Shown here: piece by piece, positions 39,151-50,679 of the stretch
Numbering within the stretch: the first letter of the stretch is position 1
Layout of the letters: every line of letters starts with the position of its first letter
Source of the DNA: Pseudomonas sp. G.S.17
Lineage (GTDB): Bacteria > Pseudomonadota > Gammaproteobacteria > Pseudomonadales > Pseudomonadaceae
Direction: 5' to 3'
Length of the DNA: 64,000 nucleotides
Assembly: GCF_038096165.1 (NCBI RefSeq)
Contig: NZ_CP151076.1
Span: 744,001-808,000, forward strand
Program-made: the position numbers and the translations under genes
The notes under the pieces: model-generated
Database searches by the model: none
Told to the model about the DNA's origin: nothing
What the model saw: the letters and a program-made list of their open reading frames with translations, nothing else

Positions 39151-40446
39151 TTATTCCAGCTCTTCACCGCGCTCGCGTGCAATGGCGCGATAGCCAATGT
39201 CACTGCGATAGAAACAACCTTCCCAATCAATTTTTGCTGCCAGCGCATACGCCTGTTGCTGCGCTTGCCCAACAGTGTCGCCCATCGCCGTGGCGCACAA
39301 CACGCGGCCACCGCTGGTGACTACTTCACCCTTGTGCAACGCCGTTCCGGCATGAAACACCTTACCCGACAGTTGCGCTGCGTCGTCCAGACCCTTGATC
39401 GCTGCGCCCTTGGCGTAATCGCCAGGGTAACCGCCAGCGGCCAGGACAATGCCCAGGCTTGGGCGAGGGTCCCATTGCGCTTCGACTTTATCCAGTGCCT
39501 GCGCCAATGCCGCCTCGACCAGCAACACGAGGCTGGACTGCAAGCGCAGCATCACGGGTTGGGTTTCCGGATCGCCAAAGCGGCAGTTGAACTCGATAAC
39601 CTTCGGATTGCCAGCTTTGTCGATCATCAGACCAGCATAGAGGAAGCCGGTGTAAATATTACCTTCGTCCGCCATGCCTCGGACGGTCGGCCATATGACC
39701 AGGTCCATCACGCGCTGATGCACCTCGGCGGTCACCACCGGGGCCGGGGAGTAAGCACCCATGCCGCCAGTATTCGGGCCGCTGTCGCCGTCGCCGACGC
39801 GCTTGTGATCCTGGCTGGTGGCCATCGGCAGGACATTCTTGCCGTCGACCATGACAATGAAACTGGCTTCTTCGCCATCGAGAAACTCTTCGATGACCAC
39901 GCGCGAACCCGCTTCACCAAAGGCGTTGCCGGCGAGCATGTCACGTACCGCGTCTTCAGCTTCGACCAGGGTCATGGCGACAATTACGCCTTTGCCCGCA
40001 GCCAGGCCGTCGGCCTTGATGACGATTGGCGCGCCCTTTTCACGAAGGTAAGCCAGCGCGGGCTCGACTTCAGTGAAGTTCTGATAATCGGCAGTCGGGA
40101 TCTTGTGGCGAGCCAGGAAATCCTTGGTGAACGCTTTCGAGCCTTCCAGCTGGGCAGCGCCAGCAGTTGGACCGAAGCAATCCAGGCCACGGCTGCGGAA
40201 CAGATCCACAACACCTGCGACCAGCGGCACTTCCGGGCCAACGATGGTCAGCGAAACATTCTTTTCTGCGAAATCTGCCAGTTGCTCAAGAGCGAGCACG
40301 TCGATGGCAACGTTTTCGCACTTGGCTTCAATGGCGGTGCCAGCATTGCCGGGGGCAACAAAAACCTTCACGACGCGCGGGTCCTGGGCAACTTTCCAGG
40401 CCAGGGCGTGTTCACGTCCGCCGCTGCCGATAATCAAAACATTCAT
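39151..40446 (-). CDS. purD: Phosphoribosylamine-glycine ligase
   Basis: A 431-residue ATP-grasp enzyme for the second step of purine synthesis. The N-terminal MNVLIIGSGGREHALAWK is invariant for PurD and fixes the start at 40446; MVDGKNVLPMATSQDHKR and GPNTGGMGAYSPAP are further signatures. It lies downstream of purH on the minus strand with a REP pair between. Confidence 0.97.
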   Translation of the reverse strand: MNVLIIGSGGREHALAWKVAQDPRVVKVFVAPGNAGTAIEAKCENVAIDVLALEQLADFAEKNVSLTIVGPEVPLVAGVVDLFRSRGLDCFGPTAGAAQLEGSKAFTKDFLARHKIPTADYQNFTEVEPALAYLREKGAPIVIKADGLAAGKGVIVAMTLVEAEDAVRDMLAGNAFGEAGSRVVIEEFLDGEEASFIVMVDGKNVLPMATSQDHKRVGDGDSGPNTGGMGAYSPAPVVTAEVHQRVMDLVIWPTVRGMADEGNIYTGFLYAGLMIDKAGNPKVIEFNCRFGDPETQPVMLRLQSSLVLLVEAALAQALDKVEAQWDPRPSLGIVLAAGGYPGDYAKGAAIKGLDDAAQLSGKVFHAGTALHKGEVVTSGGRVLCATAMGDTVGQAQQQAYALAAKIDWEGCFYRSDIGYRAIARERGEELE

Positions 40447-40510
40447 TTCAAAAACCTCGATGACGCTAATTTTGTAGAGGGGATCTGCCAACCGGTTCTT
40501 GTGCTGACTG

Positions 40511-40602
40511 TGTGGGAGCGAGCTTGCTCGCGAAGGCGATGTGTCGGCGTTTAATCATGCGTCGACTGTACCGGCCTCTTCGCGAGCAAGCTCGCATCCC
40601 AC
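40511..40602. repeat. REP inverted pair between purH and purD
   Basis: Facing GTGGGAGCGAGCTTGCTCGC units, the right one with a one-base change (CTCGCATCCCAC), in the 168-base purH-purD gap. Confidence 0.9.
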
Positions 40603-40614
40603 GGGGGCCATTGA

Positions 40615-42222
40615 TCAATGGCGGAAATGGCGCATCCCGGTGAACACCATCGCAATGCCCGCTTCATCAGCTGCTGCAATCACTTCGTTGTCGCGCATCG
40701 AGCCGCCTGGCTGGATCACCGCAGTGATGCCGACCTTGGCTGCGTTGTCGATGCCGTCGCGGAACGGGAAGAATGCGTCCGAGGCCATTACGGCACCCTG
40801 GACCTGCAGACCGGCGTGTTCCGCCTTGATCGCGGCAATGCGTGCCGAGTTGACGCGGCTCATCTGGCCAGCACCGACGCCGATGGTCTGGCGATTGCGT
40901 GCGTAGACAATGGCGTTGGACTTGACGTATTTCGCCACTTTCCAGGCGAAGATCAGGTCGTGGACTTCCTGTTCGGTCGGGGCGCGCTGGGTGACGATTT
41001 TCAGGTCATCGGCACCGATCATGCCGATATCACGGCTCTGCACCAGCAGGCCGCCGTTGACACGCTTATAGTCCCAGGCAGCTGCACGTTCGGCAGCCCA
41101 TTGGCCGGTGGTCAGCAGGCGCACATTGGCCTTGGTGGCGACGATGGCCTGGGCTTCGGCGCTGACGCTTGGGGCGATGATCACTTCGACGAACTGACGC
41201 TCGACGATGGCCTTGGCGGTTGCAGCGTCCAGCTCGCGGTTGAACGCGATGATGCCGCCGAATGCGGATTCGGTGTCCGTGGCGTAAGCCAGTTCGTAGG
41301 CCTGACGGATGCCGCCTTCAGCGTCCGGGCAAACCGCAACGCCGCACGGGTTGGCGTGTTTGACGATGACGCAGGCTGGCTTGACGAAGCTTTTCACGCA
41401 TTCCAGCGCGGCGTCGGTATCGGCCACGTTGTTGAATGACAATTCCTTGCCTTGCAGCTGGGTCGCAGTGGCGATGCCCACTTCGGCCGGATTGGCTTCG
41501 ACGTAGAACGCGGCACTTTGGTGCGGGTTCTCGCCGTAGCGCATTTCCTGCGCCTTGATGAACTGGCTGTTGAAGGTGCGCGGGAAGCCGCTGCGGCCTT
41601 CTGTGCTCAGGGTTTCAGCGGTCTGGTCGATGCTGCCCAGATAGTTGGCGATCATTCCGTCGTAGGCAGCGGTGTGTTCGAATGCCTTGAGCATCAGGTC
41701 GAAACGCTGGGCGTACGTCAGGCCGCCGGCCTTGAGGCTTTCCAGCACCTGGCTGTAATCGCTGGCGTTAACCACGATGGCCACGTCTTTATGGTTTTTC
41801 GCCGCAGAACGGACCATGGTCGGGCCGCCGATATCGATGTTTTCGATGGCGGTCGGCAGGTCGCAGCCTGGCTTGGCGACAGTGGCCTGGAACGGGTAGA
41901 GATTGACCGCAACCAGATCGATCGGCTTGATGCCGTGCTCGTTCATGATCGCGTCGTCGATGCCGCGACGACCGAGGATGCCGCCGTGGATTTTCGGGTG
42001 CAGGGTCTTGACCCGACCGTCCATCATTTCCGCAAAACCGGTGTAGTCGGCAACTTCTACCGCTGCGACGCCATTGTCCTTCAAGAGCTTGAAGGTGCCG
42101 CCAGTGGAAAGGATCTCAACGCCAAGGGCTTCCAGCTCGCGGGCAAATTCAAGGATTCCCGTCTTGTCGGAAACACTGATCAAGGCGCGGCGGATCGGCA
42201 GGCGTGTGGTCTGGTCGGTCAT
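40615..42222 (-). CDS. purH: Bifunctional AICAR transformylase / IMP cyclohydrolase
   Basis: A 535-residue enzyme for the last two steps to IMP. The N-terminal IMP cyclohydrolase domain has [17 protein letters not shown] and STGGT; the transformylase domain carries KHANPCGVA and [11 protein letters not shown]. It ends with the usual HFRH. The start at 42222 (MTDQTTRL) is preferred to an upstream Met five codons earlier. Confidence 0.97.
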   Translation of the reverse strand: MTDQTTRLPIRRALISVSDKTGILEFARELEALGVEILSTGGTFKLLKDNGVAAVEVADYTGFAEMMDGRVKTLHPKIHGGILGRRGIDDAIMNEHGIKPIDLVAVNLYPFQATVAKPGCDLPTAIENIDIGGPTMVRSAAKNHKDVAIVVNASDYSQVLESLKAGGLTYAQRFDLMLKAFEHTAAYDGMIANYLGSIDQTAETLSTEGRSGFPRTFNSQFIKAQEMRYGENPHQSAAFYVEANPAEVGIATATQLQGKELSFNNVADTDAALECVKSFVKPACVIVKHANPCGVAVCPDAEGGIRQAYELAYATDTESAFGGIIAFNRELDAATAKAIVERQFVEVIIAPSVSAEAQAIVATKANVRLLTTGQWAAERAAAWDYKRVNGGLLVQSRDIGMIGADDLKIVTQRAPTEQEVHDLIFAWKVAKYVKSNAIVYARNRQTIGVGAGQMSRVNSARIAAIKAEHAGLQVQGAVMASDAFFPFRDGIDNAAKVGITAVIQPGGSMRDNEVIAAADEAGIAMVFTGMRHFRH

Positions 42223-42255
42223 CTCAATTTCCATCAAAAGCGAAAGTGGTCAGCA

Positions 42256-42290
42256 AAAAAGGCGACAGCACCGAAGCGCGTCGCCTTTTT
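42256..42290 (-). terminator. Intrinsic terminator of dusB-fis
   Basis: On the minus strand an eleven-base stem AAAAAGGCGAC / GTCGCCTTTTT with the T-run extending to six, 12 bases after the fis stop and just before purH. Confidence 0.9.
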
Positions 42291-42301
42291 GTCTTGAATG
42301 C

Positions 42302-42622
42302 TTAAAGCAGATCGTACTGCTTGAGTTTCTTGCGCAAGGTGCCGCGGTTCAGGCCCAGCAGCTCGGACGCTTTGGTCTGGTTGCCCTTGACGTAATTCAT
42401 CACGCTTTCGAGCAGCGGCGCCTCGACTTCCGACAACACCAGGTTGTAGACGTCAGTGACGGGAGCGCCTTCGAGGTGGGCGAAATAATTGTGCAGCGCC
42501 TTCTCGACACTGCCGCGCAGGGTCTGACCCTCTTCGCTCGGCGTGTTGAGGTGCTGTTTCAAATTGACGTTGTCGCTCACGGGTGTTGTTCCACTCACTA
42601 AAGTCTCGGTCATCATCGTCAT
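42302..42622 (-). CDS. fis: DNA-binding protein Fis
   Basis: A 106-residue nucleoid protein. The C-terminal helix-turn-helix ([20 protein letters not shown]) is identical to the Fis pattern and the protein ends KQYDLL. The start at 42622 ([11 protein letters not shown]) overlaps the dusB stop by four bases, the classical dusB-fis operon arrangement. Confidence 0.96.
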   Translation of the reverse strand: MTMMTETLVSGTTPVSDNVNLKQHLNTPSEEGQTLRGSVEKALHNYFAHLEGAPVTDVYNLVLSEVEAPLLESVMNYVKGNQTKASELLGLNRGTLRKKLKQYDLL

Positions 42623-43632
42623 GCGGCCACCTCTTCTTCTTTCCCTGCATCCGGGCTTTCGTAGCGTTCGCTGAAAAACTCGCGGACGTTGGCGCACTGT
42701 GCTTCTGTATCCTGCAAACGATTGAAGTGGGCGCGAAACTCCCTGGCGCCCGGCAAGGTTGCGAGATACCAGCCGACATGCTTGCGCGCAATTCGCACGC
42801 CAAGCACATCGCCATAGAAAACGTGAAGCGCTGCCAAATGCTCAAGCAGAATGCGTTCCACTTCACTTAATTGCAGAGTCGGCAATGTCTCGCCGGTTCG
42901 CAGGTAGTGTTCTATTTCGCGAAAAATCCAGGGACGCCCTTGGGCGGCCCGGCCAATCAACAATCCGTCGGCGCCGGTCGCGTGCAAGACGTGCCGGGCT
43001 TTCTGGGGTGAATCGATGTCGCCATTGGCAAATACCGGAATCGACATCGCCTGCTTGATTTCAGCGATGGTGTCGTATTCGGCTTCACCGGTGTAAAGGT
43101 CGGCACGGGTGCGTCCATGGACGGCCAATGCCTGGATCCCGGCCTGTTCGGCGATTTTCGCAATCGTCAGGCCATTCTTGTTCGCCCGGTCCCAGCCGGT
43201 GCGTATCTTCAAGGTAACCGGCACATCGACTGCAGCAACCACTGCCTGCAGGATCTCGTTCACCAGTTGCTCGTCCTTCAACAGCGCAGAACCCGCCGCC
43301 TTGTTACACACTTTTTTCGCCGGACATCCCATGTTGATGTCGATGATCTGCGCGCCCAGTTCAACGTTGGCGCGCGCGGCGTCGGCAAGCATTTGCGGGT
43401 CACCACCGGCGATCTGTACCGAGCGCGGCTCGGGATCACCTTCGTGGATCATGCGCAGCCGCGACTTGCGGCTGTTCCACAGGCTCATGTCACTGGTGAC
43501 CATTTCCGAAACCACCAGGCCCGCGCCGAGTTGGCGGCAGAGCTGACGAAAGGGCTGGTCGGTGACGCCCGCCATAGGGGCGAGAATCAAGCCATTGTGC
43601 AATGTATACGGACCGATGCGTACCGCCGACAT
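42619..43632 (-). CDS. dusB: tRNA-dihydrouridine synthase B
   Basis: A 337-residue flavoenzyme reducing uridine in the tRNA D-loop. Signatures: [37 protein letters not shown] with the catalytic Cys, and [11 protein letters not shown]. It is upstream of and overlapping fis. Confidence 0.96.
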   Translation of the reverse strand: MSAVRIGPYTLHNGLILAPMAGVTDQPFRQLCRQLGAGLVVSEMVTSDMSLWNSRKSRLRMIHEGDPEPRSVQIAGGDPQMLADAARANVELGAQIIDINMGCPAKKVCNKAAGSALLKDEQLVNEILQAVVAAVDVPVTLKIRTGWDRANKNGLTIAKIAEQAGIQALAVHGRTRADLYTGEAEYDTIAEIKQAMSIPVFANGDIDSPQKARHVLHATGADGLLIGRAAQGRPWIFREIEHYLRTGETLPTLQLSEVERILLEHLAALHVFYGDVLGVRIARKHVGWYLATLPGAREFRAHFNRLQDTEAQCANVREFFSERYESPDAGKEEEVAA

Positions 43633-43950
43633 AGGTGTGCCTGTTGTGGGGGCCGAATCATCGCAGGCCGTGATGACTGCTCGATGTTCACGGTCTGCCC
43701 GGACCGGTCTTCCAAGTGCTCAAGCGCTTTTCAGACCGAATCCAGAGTAGGAAAAAGGGTTGGCATGATACCCGCTCTCGATGACTGGATAAAGGCTGAA
43801 TTGGATAAAATCTGAACAGTTATTTTTTATCGCGAAACGTTTGTGCTTCTTGTCCGGGTTCTGAAATACCTCAACGGCGGCTGCCAATGAGTGCATCGAA
43901 ATCGATACGCCAGGTCTATAAATGTCGGCGAGCCAGACGGCGCGCGGCTT
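43633..43950. other. Intergenic region upstream of dusB-fis
   Basis: 318 bases between the dusB start and the end of the DUF3426 gene, both on the minus strand. It should hold the growth-regulated dusB-fis promoter; an AT-rich block lies at 43818-43836. No gene was recognised. Confidence 0.5.
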
Positions 43951-45330
43951 TCATTCCGGAGAGCGGAAACTCAGGCTGTAATTCACGGCTTTGGCGCCGG
44001 GATCGAGAATGTCCAGCGCGATGTGAATCGGCGTCTGCGGTGGCATTTCTTCCTTGCCGGCCATCTCGCCGCTCAGGTATTCCGCCGGTTTGAAGCGACG
44101 ACTGGCAATCAGCTGACCACTGGTATCGGCAAAGCGCAGCTCCAGCAGCGGGAACGGTTGGGAAAACGACGCACGGTTATAGATGATCGCGTCGACGACC
44201 AATGCACCTTTGAATTCCGGATGACTGCGCACCACCAGATTGCTGCTCTTGAGCAGTTTGATATCGACCTTGGACGGAACCTTGCAATCGATTTGCGGGC
44301 AGATCAGCTGAAACCACGGGCGGTACTGATCCTGGCGGGCCAGCTCGTCAAAGTGATACCAGATGTATTGGCCTGCCAGCCCGGCCAGGGCCAATACCGC
44401 CAGCAGTGTCCAGATCAGGCGTCGTCCCCAGTGAGACTTGGGTCGCTGCCATTCCAGTTGCAGCGGTTCGTCAGTCAGGTCGACCAGCGTCTTGTCGCGC
44501 ATCGCAGGCTCGCTGCGATTGCGTCGGCCGCGAACTTCGGGTTCTGGTTGCGGTTCGTGGTCTTGTTCATGGTCGTCATCGTCAAGCGCCGACCAGCGTT
44601 CGGTTTTCTCGCTGCCCGGCGCCTTGCGCTGGCTCTGCAGAGGGGCCATGGGCTCCTCGTCGCCAAGTCCGTCGGGGTGCAAGGACAGCGAAGGTTCGGT
44701 TCGGCCATTGCCGGAATCCTGCTGCTCTTGCTCGGACTCAGGTTCGAGTTCCAGTGATTGCTGAGGCTCGGGTATGACTTCGGCGTGCAATTCCGGTAGC
44801 TGACTGACGTCGTCATTGCGCAGGCTGGTGACCCATTCGTCGTCTTCTTCGCTGTGGGCATTGTCGCGATGGGCAGACAGGTTGGCATCGCCATCGGCGC
44901 GGTTTCTTTCGCGACCGAAGGTTTCCGGCAGCTGAATTTCCCGCTGCTCAAGACGCGCCAGCTCTTCGTCCAGGTCCATGTCGTCCAGGTCCAGAGCGTT
45001 GGCTTTCCAGGCTCGGGGCGTCGGGACGATTTCCACCGATTCAGGAACGGGTGCAGGCTCAGGCAAAGGTTCGACAGCCACGAGCGCCGGCGGGGCTTGC
45101 ACGGCTGGCGACGCAACGATCGCAGGCGCAGGCTCAAACGTTGGCGCAGGCGGTTTGGCTGCCTCGCCAGCCGAGCTATCGCCGCGCTGCTCCAGCAGCT
45201 GTTTGGCGGCATTGAAAACCTGCAGGCAGGCACCGCAACGAACCACGCCGCGCGCCACGCTCAGTTGGGCGTGGCTCACTCGGAAACTGGTCTGGCAGTG
45301 CGGGCACTGGGTGACGAAGCTGTCGGTCAT
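43951..45330 (-). CDS. Zinc-ribbon and DUF3426 domain protein
   Basis: A 459-residue protein. Residues 1-37 are an MJ0042-type zinc ribbon (CPHC at 9-12 and CGAC at 32-35). A long low-complexity acidic, Glu/Pro-rich linker follows to about 300, then one transmembrane helix (LIWTLLAVLALAGLAGQYIW) and a DUF3426 domain at the C-terminus. Function unknown; it is consistently placed beside prmA in Pseudomonas and is 24 bases after it here. Confidence 0.88.
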   Translation of the reverse strand: MTDSFVTQCPHCQTSFRVSHAQLSVARGVVRCGACLQVFNAAKQLLEQRGDSSAGEAAKPPAPTFEPAPAIVASPAVQAPPALVAVEPLPEPAPVPESVEIVPTPRAWKANALDLDDMDLDEELARLEQREIQLPETFGRERNRADGDANLSAHRDNAHSEEDDEWVTSLRNDDVSQLPELHAEVIPEPQQSLELEPESEQEQQDSGNGRTEPSLSLHPDGLGDEEPMAPLQSQRKAPGSEKTERWSALDDDDHEQDHEPQPEPEVRGRRNRSEPAMRDKTLVDLTDEPLQLEWQRPKSHWGRRLIWTLLAVLALAGLAGQYIWYHFDELARQDQYRPWFQLICPQIDCKVPSKVDIKLLKSSNLVVRSHPEFKGALVVDAIIYNRASFSQPFPLLELRFADTSGQLIASRRFKPAEYLSGEMAGKEEMPPQTPIHIALDILDPGAKAVNYSLSFRSPE

Positions 45331-45354
45331 GCGACTGTCCGGTTCAAGCGGCGG

Positions 45355-46233
45355 TTAACGGCGACGGCCAGTGATGCGTACCCAGCCATCACGGTTAGCA
45401 ATCGGATCGAGATCAAACGTAGAGGCGTAAGCGGCGGCAACTTCTTCGCCTTGCTCGGCCAGGATGCCGGACAGCGCCAGACGGCCACCCGGTTTGACCA
45501 GGGTTGCCAGCTGAGGTGCCAATGCGACCAGCGGCCCGGCGAGAATATTGGCGACCAGCACATCGGCCGGTTCCTGCGGCAAGTCTTCCGGCAGGTACAA
45601 CGGGAAACGTTCGGCCTCGATGTGGTTACGGCCAGCGTTGTCCCGCGAAGCTTCCAGCGCCTGGACGTCGATGTCAGTGCCGACCGCCTGTTTGGCGCCC
45701 AGCAGCAGGGCGGCAATGGCCAGGATGCCCGAGCCGCAACCGAAGTCCAGCAGGTTGCAGTCTTGCAGGTCCTGACCGTCCAGCCATTCCAGGCAGAGCG
45801 CGGTGGTCGGGTGCGTGCCGGTGCCGAACGCCAGGCCCGGGTCGAGCAGCAGGTTCACCGCGTCAGGTTCCGGCGCGGCATGCCAGCTCGGGACGATCCA
45901 CAGGCGCTGACCGAAACGCATTGGCTGGAAATTGTCCATCCAGCTGCGTTCCCAGTCCTGATCCTCGATAACTTCGCTCATGTGTTCCGGCAGCTCTGCA
46001 CCAGTGAGCAGTTTCAGGTGCGCCAGGACATGGTTGGCATCGGTGTCGGCTTCGAACAGGGCGAGCAGGTGCGTGTGTGACCACAGCGGCGTGGTGTTGA
46101 GTTCCGGCTCGAAGATCGGCTGATCTTCGGCGTCCATGAACGTCACGGACACGGCGCCGACTTCAAGAAGGGCGTCTTCGTAGGTTTCGGCTTGTTCTGG
46201 GCTGATGGCGAGACGGACTTGCAGCCAAGGCAT
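45355..46233 (-). CDS. prmA: Ribosomal protein L11 methyltransferase
   Basis: A 292-residue SAM-dependent methyltransferase that trimethylates ribosomal protein L11. Motif I is [17 protein letters not shown] near residue 155, with FGTGTHPTT before it and [12 protein letters not shown] as post-motif. Length and N-terminal substrate domain are typical. Confidence 0.96.
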   Translation of the reverse strand: MPWLQVRLAISPEQAETYEDALLEVGAVSVTFMDAEDQPIFEPELNTTPLWSHTHLLALFEADTDANHVLAHLKLLTGAELPEHMSEVIEDQDWERSWMDNFQPMRFGQRLWIVPSWHAAPEPDAVNLLLDPGLAFGTGTHPTTALCLEWLDGQDLQDCNLLDFGCGSGILAIAALLLGAKQAVGTDIDVQALEASRDNAGRNHIEAERFPLYLPEDLPQEPADVLVANILAGPLVALAPQLATLVKPGGRLALSGILAEQGEEVAAAYASTFDLDPIANRDGWVRITGRRR

Positions 46234-46314
46234 GGCGGGTTACCTTCGAATGAAAAATGATCTGCGGTTCAGTGCAGCAGGAAACGCGCAAGTTTACTGT
46301 GATGCGTCACAAAC

Positions 46315-46343
46315 AACAAAGCCGCTGTGAAAGCGGCTTTGTT
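46315..46343 (-). terminator. Terminator of accB-accC
   Basis: A twelve-base stem AACAAAGCCGCT / AGCGGCTTTGTT with a five-base loop, 18 bases after the accC stop on the minus strand. Confidence 0.85.
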
Positions 46344-46361
46344 GATCCGGAGCAAGGAGGC

Positions 46362-47705
46362 TTATTGATTGGCCAGCTTGTGTTCCAGGTAGTGAATGTT
46401 GACGCCGCCTTCGCAGAAGCCTTCATCACGAGTCAGGTCGCGGTGCAGCGGGATGTTGGTCTTGATTCCGTCGACCACGATTTCGTCCAGGGCATTGCGC
46501 ATGCGAGCCATGGCTTCGTCGCGGGTCGCGCCCCAGGTGATCAGCTTGCCGATCAACGAGTCGTAGTTGGAAGGGACCTTGTAGCCGCTGTACAGATGCG
46601 AGTCGACTCGCACGCCATTACCGCCCGGCGCGTGGAAGTGCTTGACCAGGCCTGGGCTCGGAATAAAGGTTTTCGGATCTTCAGCGTTGATCCGGCATTC
46701 CAGCGCGTGCCCGTGGATAACGACGTCATCCTGGGTGAACGATAGTTTGTTGCCGGCGGCGATGCTGAGCATCTCCTTGACGATGTCGATACCGGTGACC
46801 ATTTCCGAAACCGGGTGCTCTACCTGCACGCGAGTGTTCATCTCGATGAAGTAGAAGCTGCCGTTCTCGTACAGGAACTCGAACGTACCTGCACCGCGGT
46901 AACCGATGTCGATGCACGCCTTGACGCAACTGGCGAACACAGCCTTGCGGGCTTCTTCATCGATGAACGGTGCCGGCGCTTCTTCCAGAACCTTCTGGTG
47001 ACGACGCTGCAGCGAGCAGTCACGGTCGCCCAGGTGAATCGCCTGGCCCTGACCGTCGGAAATCACCTGGACTTCCACGTGACGCGGGTTGGTCAGGTAT
47101 TTTTCCAGGTAGACCATCGGGTTGCTGAACCAGGCAGCCGCTTCAGCGCGGGTCTGCTTGGCTGCTTCGATCAGGTCTTCTTCCTTGTGCACCACGCGCA
47201 TGCCGCGACCACCGCCGCCGCCAGCGGCCTTGATGATCACCGGATAACCGACTTCGCGGCCGATGCGCAGAGCGATTTCTTCGTCTTCCGGCAGCGGGCC
47301 GTCAGAGCCAGGAACCGTTGGCACATTGGCGCGCTTCATGGCGTCCTTGGCAGAAACCTTGTCGCCCATCAGGCGAATGGTTTCGGCTCTCGGGCCGATG
47401 AAGGCGAAACCTGACTTTTCCACTTGTTCAGCGAAATCGGCGTTTTCCGCAAGGAAGCCGTAGCCCGGGTGAATCGCCGTGGCGCCGGTGAGTTCGGCAG
47501 CCGAGATGATGGCCGGGATGTTCAGGTAAGAAAGATTGGCGGGCGCCGGACCGATGCAGACAGTTTCGTCCGCCAGGCCCAGGTGCATTAACTCGCGGTC
47601 TGCCGTGGAGTGAACCGCGACAGTCTTGATGCCCAGTTCTTTACAGGCACGCAGAATGCGCAAGGCAATTTCGCCGCGGTTGGCGATCAGGACTTTTTCC
47701 AGCAT
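46362..47705 (-). CDS. accC: Biotin carboxylase subunit of acetyl-CoA carboxylase
   Basis: A 447-residue ATP-grasp enzyme that carboxylates biotin on AccB, the first step of fatty-acid synthesis. The start [18 protein letters not shown] fixes position 47705; the Gly-rich ATP loop is [14 protein letters not shown] and the catalytic region is [16 protein letters not shown]. It is 17 bases after accB. Confidence 0.98.
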   Translation of the reverse strand: MLEKVLIANRGEIALRILRACKELGIKTVAVHSTADRELMHLGLADETVCIGPAPANLSYLNIPAIISAAELTGATAIHPGYGFLAENADFAEQVEKSGFAFIGPRAETIRLMGDKVSAKDAMKRANVPTVPGSDGPLPEDEEIALRIGREVGYPVIIKAAGGGGGRGMRVVHKEEDLIEAAKQTRAEAAAWFSNPMVYLEKYLTNPRHVEVQVISDGQGQAIHLGDRDCSLQRRHQKVLEEAPAPFIDEEARKAVFASCVKACIDIGYRGAGTFEFLYENGSFYFIEMNTRVQVEHPVSEMVTGIDIVKEMLSIAAGNKLSFTQDDVVIHGHALECRINAEDPKTFIPSPGLVKHFHAPGGNGVRVDSHLYSGYKVPSNYDSLIGKLITWGATRDEAMARMRNALDEIVVDGIKTNIPLHRDLTRDEGFCEGGVNIHYLEHKLANQ

Positions 47706-47722
47706 CGCAGACTCTCCCCGGT

Positions 47723-48175
47723 TCAAACGATGGTGAACAGCGGCTGGTCATACTCAACCGGCTGACCGTTTTCTACCAGGATTGATTCGATCACACCGCT
47801 GACTTCAGCTTCGATGTGATTCATCATTTTCATTGCTTCGACGATGCAGATGGTGTCGCCTTTCTTGACCGTCTGACCCACTTCCACGAATGCTGGCGAA
47901 GTCGGCGCAGGAGTACGGTAGAACGTACCGACCATTGGCGACTTGACCACGGTACCGTTGAGCTTAGGCGCTGAAGGCGCTTCTGCGGCTGCAACCGGAG
48001 CAGCAACAGGCGCTGCGGCTGGAGCAGGCATTGGAGCAGGAGCGTAATACTGCTGGGCCGGAGTCTTGCTGTGACGGCTGATCCGTACGGATTCTTCGCC
48101 TTCACGGATTTCCAGTTCGTCGATGCCAGACTCTTCCAGCAGTTCGATCAGTTTCTTGACTTTACGGATATCCAT
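47723..48175 (-). CDS. accB: Biotin carboxyl carrier protein
   Basis: A 150-residue carrier. The N-terminal helix ([20 protein letters not shown]), an Ala/Pro-rich flexible linker at about 48-75 and the biotinyl domain with the EAMKMMN lysine near residue 115 are all present. It forms the accB-accC operon. Confidence 0.98.
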   Translation of the reverse strand: MDIRKVKKLIELLEESGIDELEIREGEESVRISRHSKTPAQQYYAPAPMPAPAAAPVAAPVAAAEAPSAPKLNGTVVKSPMVGTFYRTPAPTSPAFVEVGQTVKKGDTICIVEAMKMMNHIEAEVSGVIESILVENGQPVEYDQPLFTIV

Positions 48176-48256
48176 TAATCATCAACTCCCAAGGGTCGGT
48201 CAGGGGTAAAAGTTGTTAGCGGTTCGAATCGTGCAGCGCAGCCTCTGGCTGGGCGG

Positions 48257-48709
48257 TCATGATTTCGAACTGATGGCCACTTGTTCCAGGGCGGCCTCCA
48301 GGGCCAGTCGGTAACCGCTGGCGCCAAGGCCGCAGATCACGCCTACAGCAACATCTGAAAAATAGGAGTGATGGCGGAAAGGTTCGCGCTTGTGCACGTT
48401 TGACAGATGCACTTCGATGAATGGGATGCTCACTCCCAGCAGCGCGTCACGTATTGCCACGCTGGTGTGGGTAAAAGCCGCCGGATTGATCAAAATGAAA
48501 TCCACGCCTTCATCGCGCGCAGCGTGAATGCGATCGATCAATTCATACTCGGCATTGCTTTGCAGGTACATCAGATGGTGGCCGGCGTCACGGGCCTGCT
48601 GTTCCAGGTTCTGATTGATCTGGGCCAACGTAATCGCGCCGTAGATCCCGGGTTCGCGGGTGCCAAGCAGGTTCAGGTTGGGGCCATGCAGGACCAGGAA
48701 AGTAGCCAT
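48257..48709 (-). CDS. aroQ: 3-dehydroquinate dehydratase, type II
   Basis: A 150-residue shikimate pathway enzyme. The N-terminal [20 protein letters not shown] carries the catalytic Tyr; [16 protein letters not shown] and [17 protein letters not shown] (catalytic His region) follow. It is upstream of accB on the same strand. Confidence 0.97.
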   Translation of the reverse strand: MATFLVLHGPNLNLLGTREPGIYGAITLAQINQNLEQQARDAGHHLMYLQSNAEYELIDRIHAARDEGVDFILINPAAFTHTSVAIRDALLGVSIPFIEVHLSNVHKREPFRHHSYFSDVAVGVICGLGASGYRLALEAALEQVAISSKS

Positions 48710-48838
48710 CTTGTGTTCCTTGTTATGGTTGCGAGCACTAATGCCCGGCGACTATGCCGGAAAGCGCATTGGACTGTCCAGTTAACTGCAATAGCCAGCA
48801 CGATGACCGACATTCGCGAAAAGTTTGTGACTCAGACG

Positions 48839-50623
48839 CTAAATTTGGTCATTTGCTCTAATCAGCCGCTCTGCAAGGCCGTTTGCGTCGATTTCGCCGA
48901 CGACTCGCACATCGGAGCGTTCTTCGCCATTTTTGCCGAAGATCAACAGCGCGGGCGGACCGAACAGCTTGTAGCGATCAAGCAGCGCGCGTTGTTCGGC
49001 ATTGCTGTCGGTCATGTCGAAACGGATCAGCCGATAACCCTTGAGCTGGCTGACGACGCTCGGATCAGGCAGGACTTCGTGTTCGATCACCTTGCAACTG
49101 ATGCACCAGTCGGCGTACCAGTCGAGCAGCAACGGCTGACCGGCGTTTTTCGCTGCGCTCAAGGCGCGATCCAGTTCGGCTGCCGTCGTGATCGTCTGCC
49201 ATTCGGCGCCAGTCGCGACGCCGCTGGCGTTGATCTGCGTGGCTGACGTGCGGCCCAGCGGACGGGTCGGATCGGTTTGCCCACTCCACGCGCCGAACCA
49301 GCAGGCCAGAGCATAGACCAGCAAAAACAGGCCGAGCAGTTGGCCCAAACGCTGGCGGGTGGTTTTCTCGGTGAATTGCAGCGCACCCAGAAACAACGCG
49401 ACTCCGGCGGCCAGCAAGCCGGTCAACAACAGGGTGATTTCACCGGGCAGGACGCGGCTGAGCAAGGCAATTGCCAATGCCAGCAGCAAGACACCAATGG
49501 CGTTCTTGACCAGCACCAGCCACGGCCCGCTCTTCGGCAGCCAGGTCGCGCCGCCAGTGGCGATCAGCAGCAGCGGGGCGCCCATGCCCAGGCCCAGGGC
49601 AAACAACTTCAAGGCACCGCCGAGCGCATCGCCGCTGGCACTGATGTACAGCAGCGCTCCGGCCAGCGGGGCCGACACGCAAGGCGAGACCAGCAAGCTG
49701 GAAACCACGCCCAACACCGCCGCGCCCCACAACGAACCGCCTTCGGTGCGGCCCGCGATGCGATCCAGCCGCGTGCTGATCGCCTGCGGCAAGCGCAACT
49801 CGAAGAAGCCGAACATGGCAATCGCAAAGACCACGAAGAACAACGAAAACGGCACCAGCACCCACGCCGATTGCAGCCGCGCCTGAAGATTGAGCCCGGC
49901 GCCGAACACGCCCATCAACGCGCCGAGCGCGGCAAAACAGAGCGCCATGGGCAGCACGTAAGCCAGCGACAGACTGAAACCGCGCAACCCGCCAATCTGC
50001 CCGCGCAACACCACGCCGGACAAAATCGGCAACATCGGCAGCACGCACGGCGTAAACGTCAGACCAATGCCCGCGAGGAAAAACAGCGCCAGCTCTTTCC
50101 AGCTCCACGCGGCTTTGACAGGGGTTGCGGGGGCAACGGCAGCGGGACTGGCGGCAATATCGCCAATGCTCAGCCGCTCGGTTTCCGGCGGATAACACAG
50201 ACCCTTGTCGGCGCAACCTTGATAGGTAACCAGCAAGGTGAAAGGGCGGTTGTCGCCGGGTTTGCGCGGCAAATCGACGTCGAGAATGCCGTGATAGACC
50301 TCAACGTCGCCAAAATACTCGTCATGTTTCTGCTCGCCAGCCGGCAGTTGCGCGGCACCCAGGCCAATATCGGCGGGCTCGGTGCGGAACTGGAAACGGT
50401 GGCGATACAGGTAATAGCCTTCGGTGGCGACAAACCGCAGCTTGATCGAATCGGGCGTGGTTTCAATCAGGTTCAGCTGAAACGCCTGACGGACCGGCAG
50501 GAAATCCTTGCTGTTATCCAGCGTCGTACCACCCAGAACCGAGTTCGGGCGACTGTCCAGCAACCCGGCGCCGAAGGCGGGCAGGGCGAGGATCAACAAC
50601 AGCAGGCATAACAGGCGGCGCAT
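48839..50623 (-). CDS. dsbD: Thiol:disulfide interchange protein DsbD
   Basis: A 594-residue electron conduit from cytosolic thioredoxin to the periplasm. It has a signal peptide (1-18), an N-terminal DsbD-alpha domain (about 20-150, with CADKGLCYPP), eight transmembrane helices containing PCVLPMLPI and SPCVSAPL cysteines, and a C-terminal thioredoxin domain with WCISCK. All six redox cysteines can be seen. The start at 50623 (MRRLLCLLLL) gives the signal peptide directly. Confidence 0.96.
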   Translation of the reverse strand: MRRLLCLLLLILALPAFGAGLLDSRPNSVLGGTTLDNSKDFLPVRQAFQLNLIETTPDSIKLRFVATEGYYLYRHRFQFRTEPADIGLGAAQLPAGEQKHDEYFGDVEVYHGILDVDLPRKPGDNRPFTLLVTYQGCADKGLCYPPETERLSIGDIAASPAAVAPATPVKAAWSWKELALFFLAGIGLTFTPCVLPMLPILSGVVLRGQIGGLRGFSLSLAYVLPMALCFAALGALMGVFGAGLNLQARLQSAWVLVPFSLFFVVFAIAMFGFFELRLPQAISTRLDRIAGRTEGGSLWGAAVLGVVSSLLVSPCVSAPLAGALLYISASGDALGGALKLFALGLGMGAPLLLIATGGATWLPKSGPWLVLVKNAIGVLLLALAIALLSRVLPGEITLLLTGLLAAGVALFLGALQFTEKTTRQRLGQLLGLFLLVYALACWFGAWSGQTDPTRPLGRTSATQINASGVATGAEWQTITTAAELDRALSAAKNAGQPLLLDWYADWCISCKVIEHEVLPDPSVVSQLKGYRLIRFDMTDSNAEQRALLDRYKLFGPPALLIFGKNGEERSDVRVVGEIDANGLAERLIRANDQI

Positions 50624-50679
50624 GGCGGTCTCGGGTCGCAAAAGTCCGCGCATGATAGCGGAGTAGGGCAACGAACTGT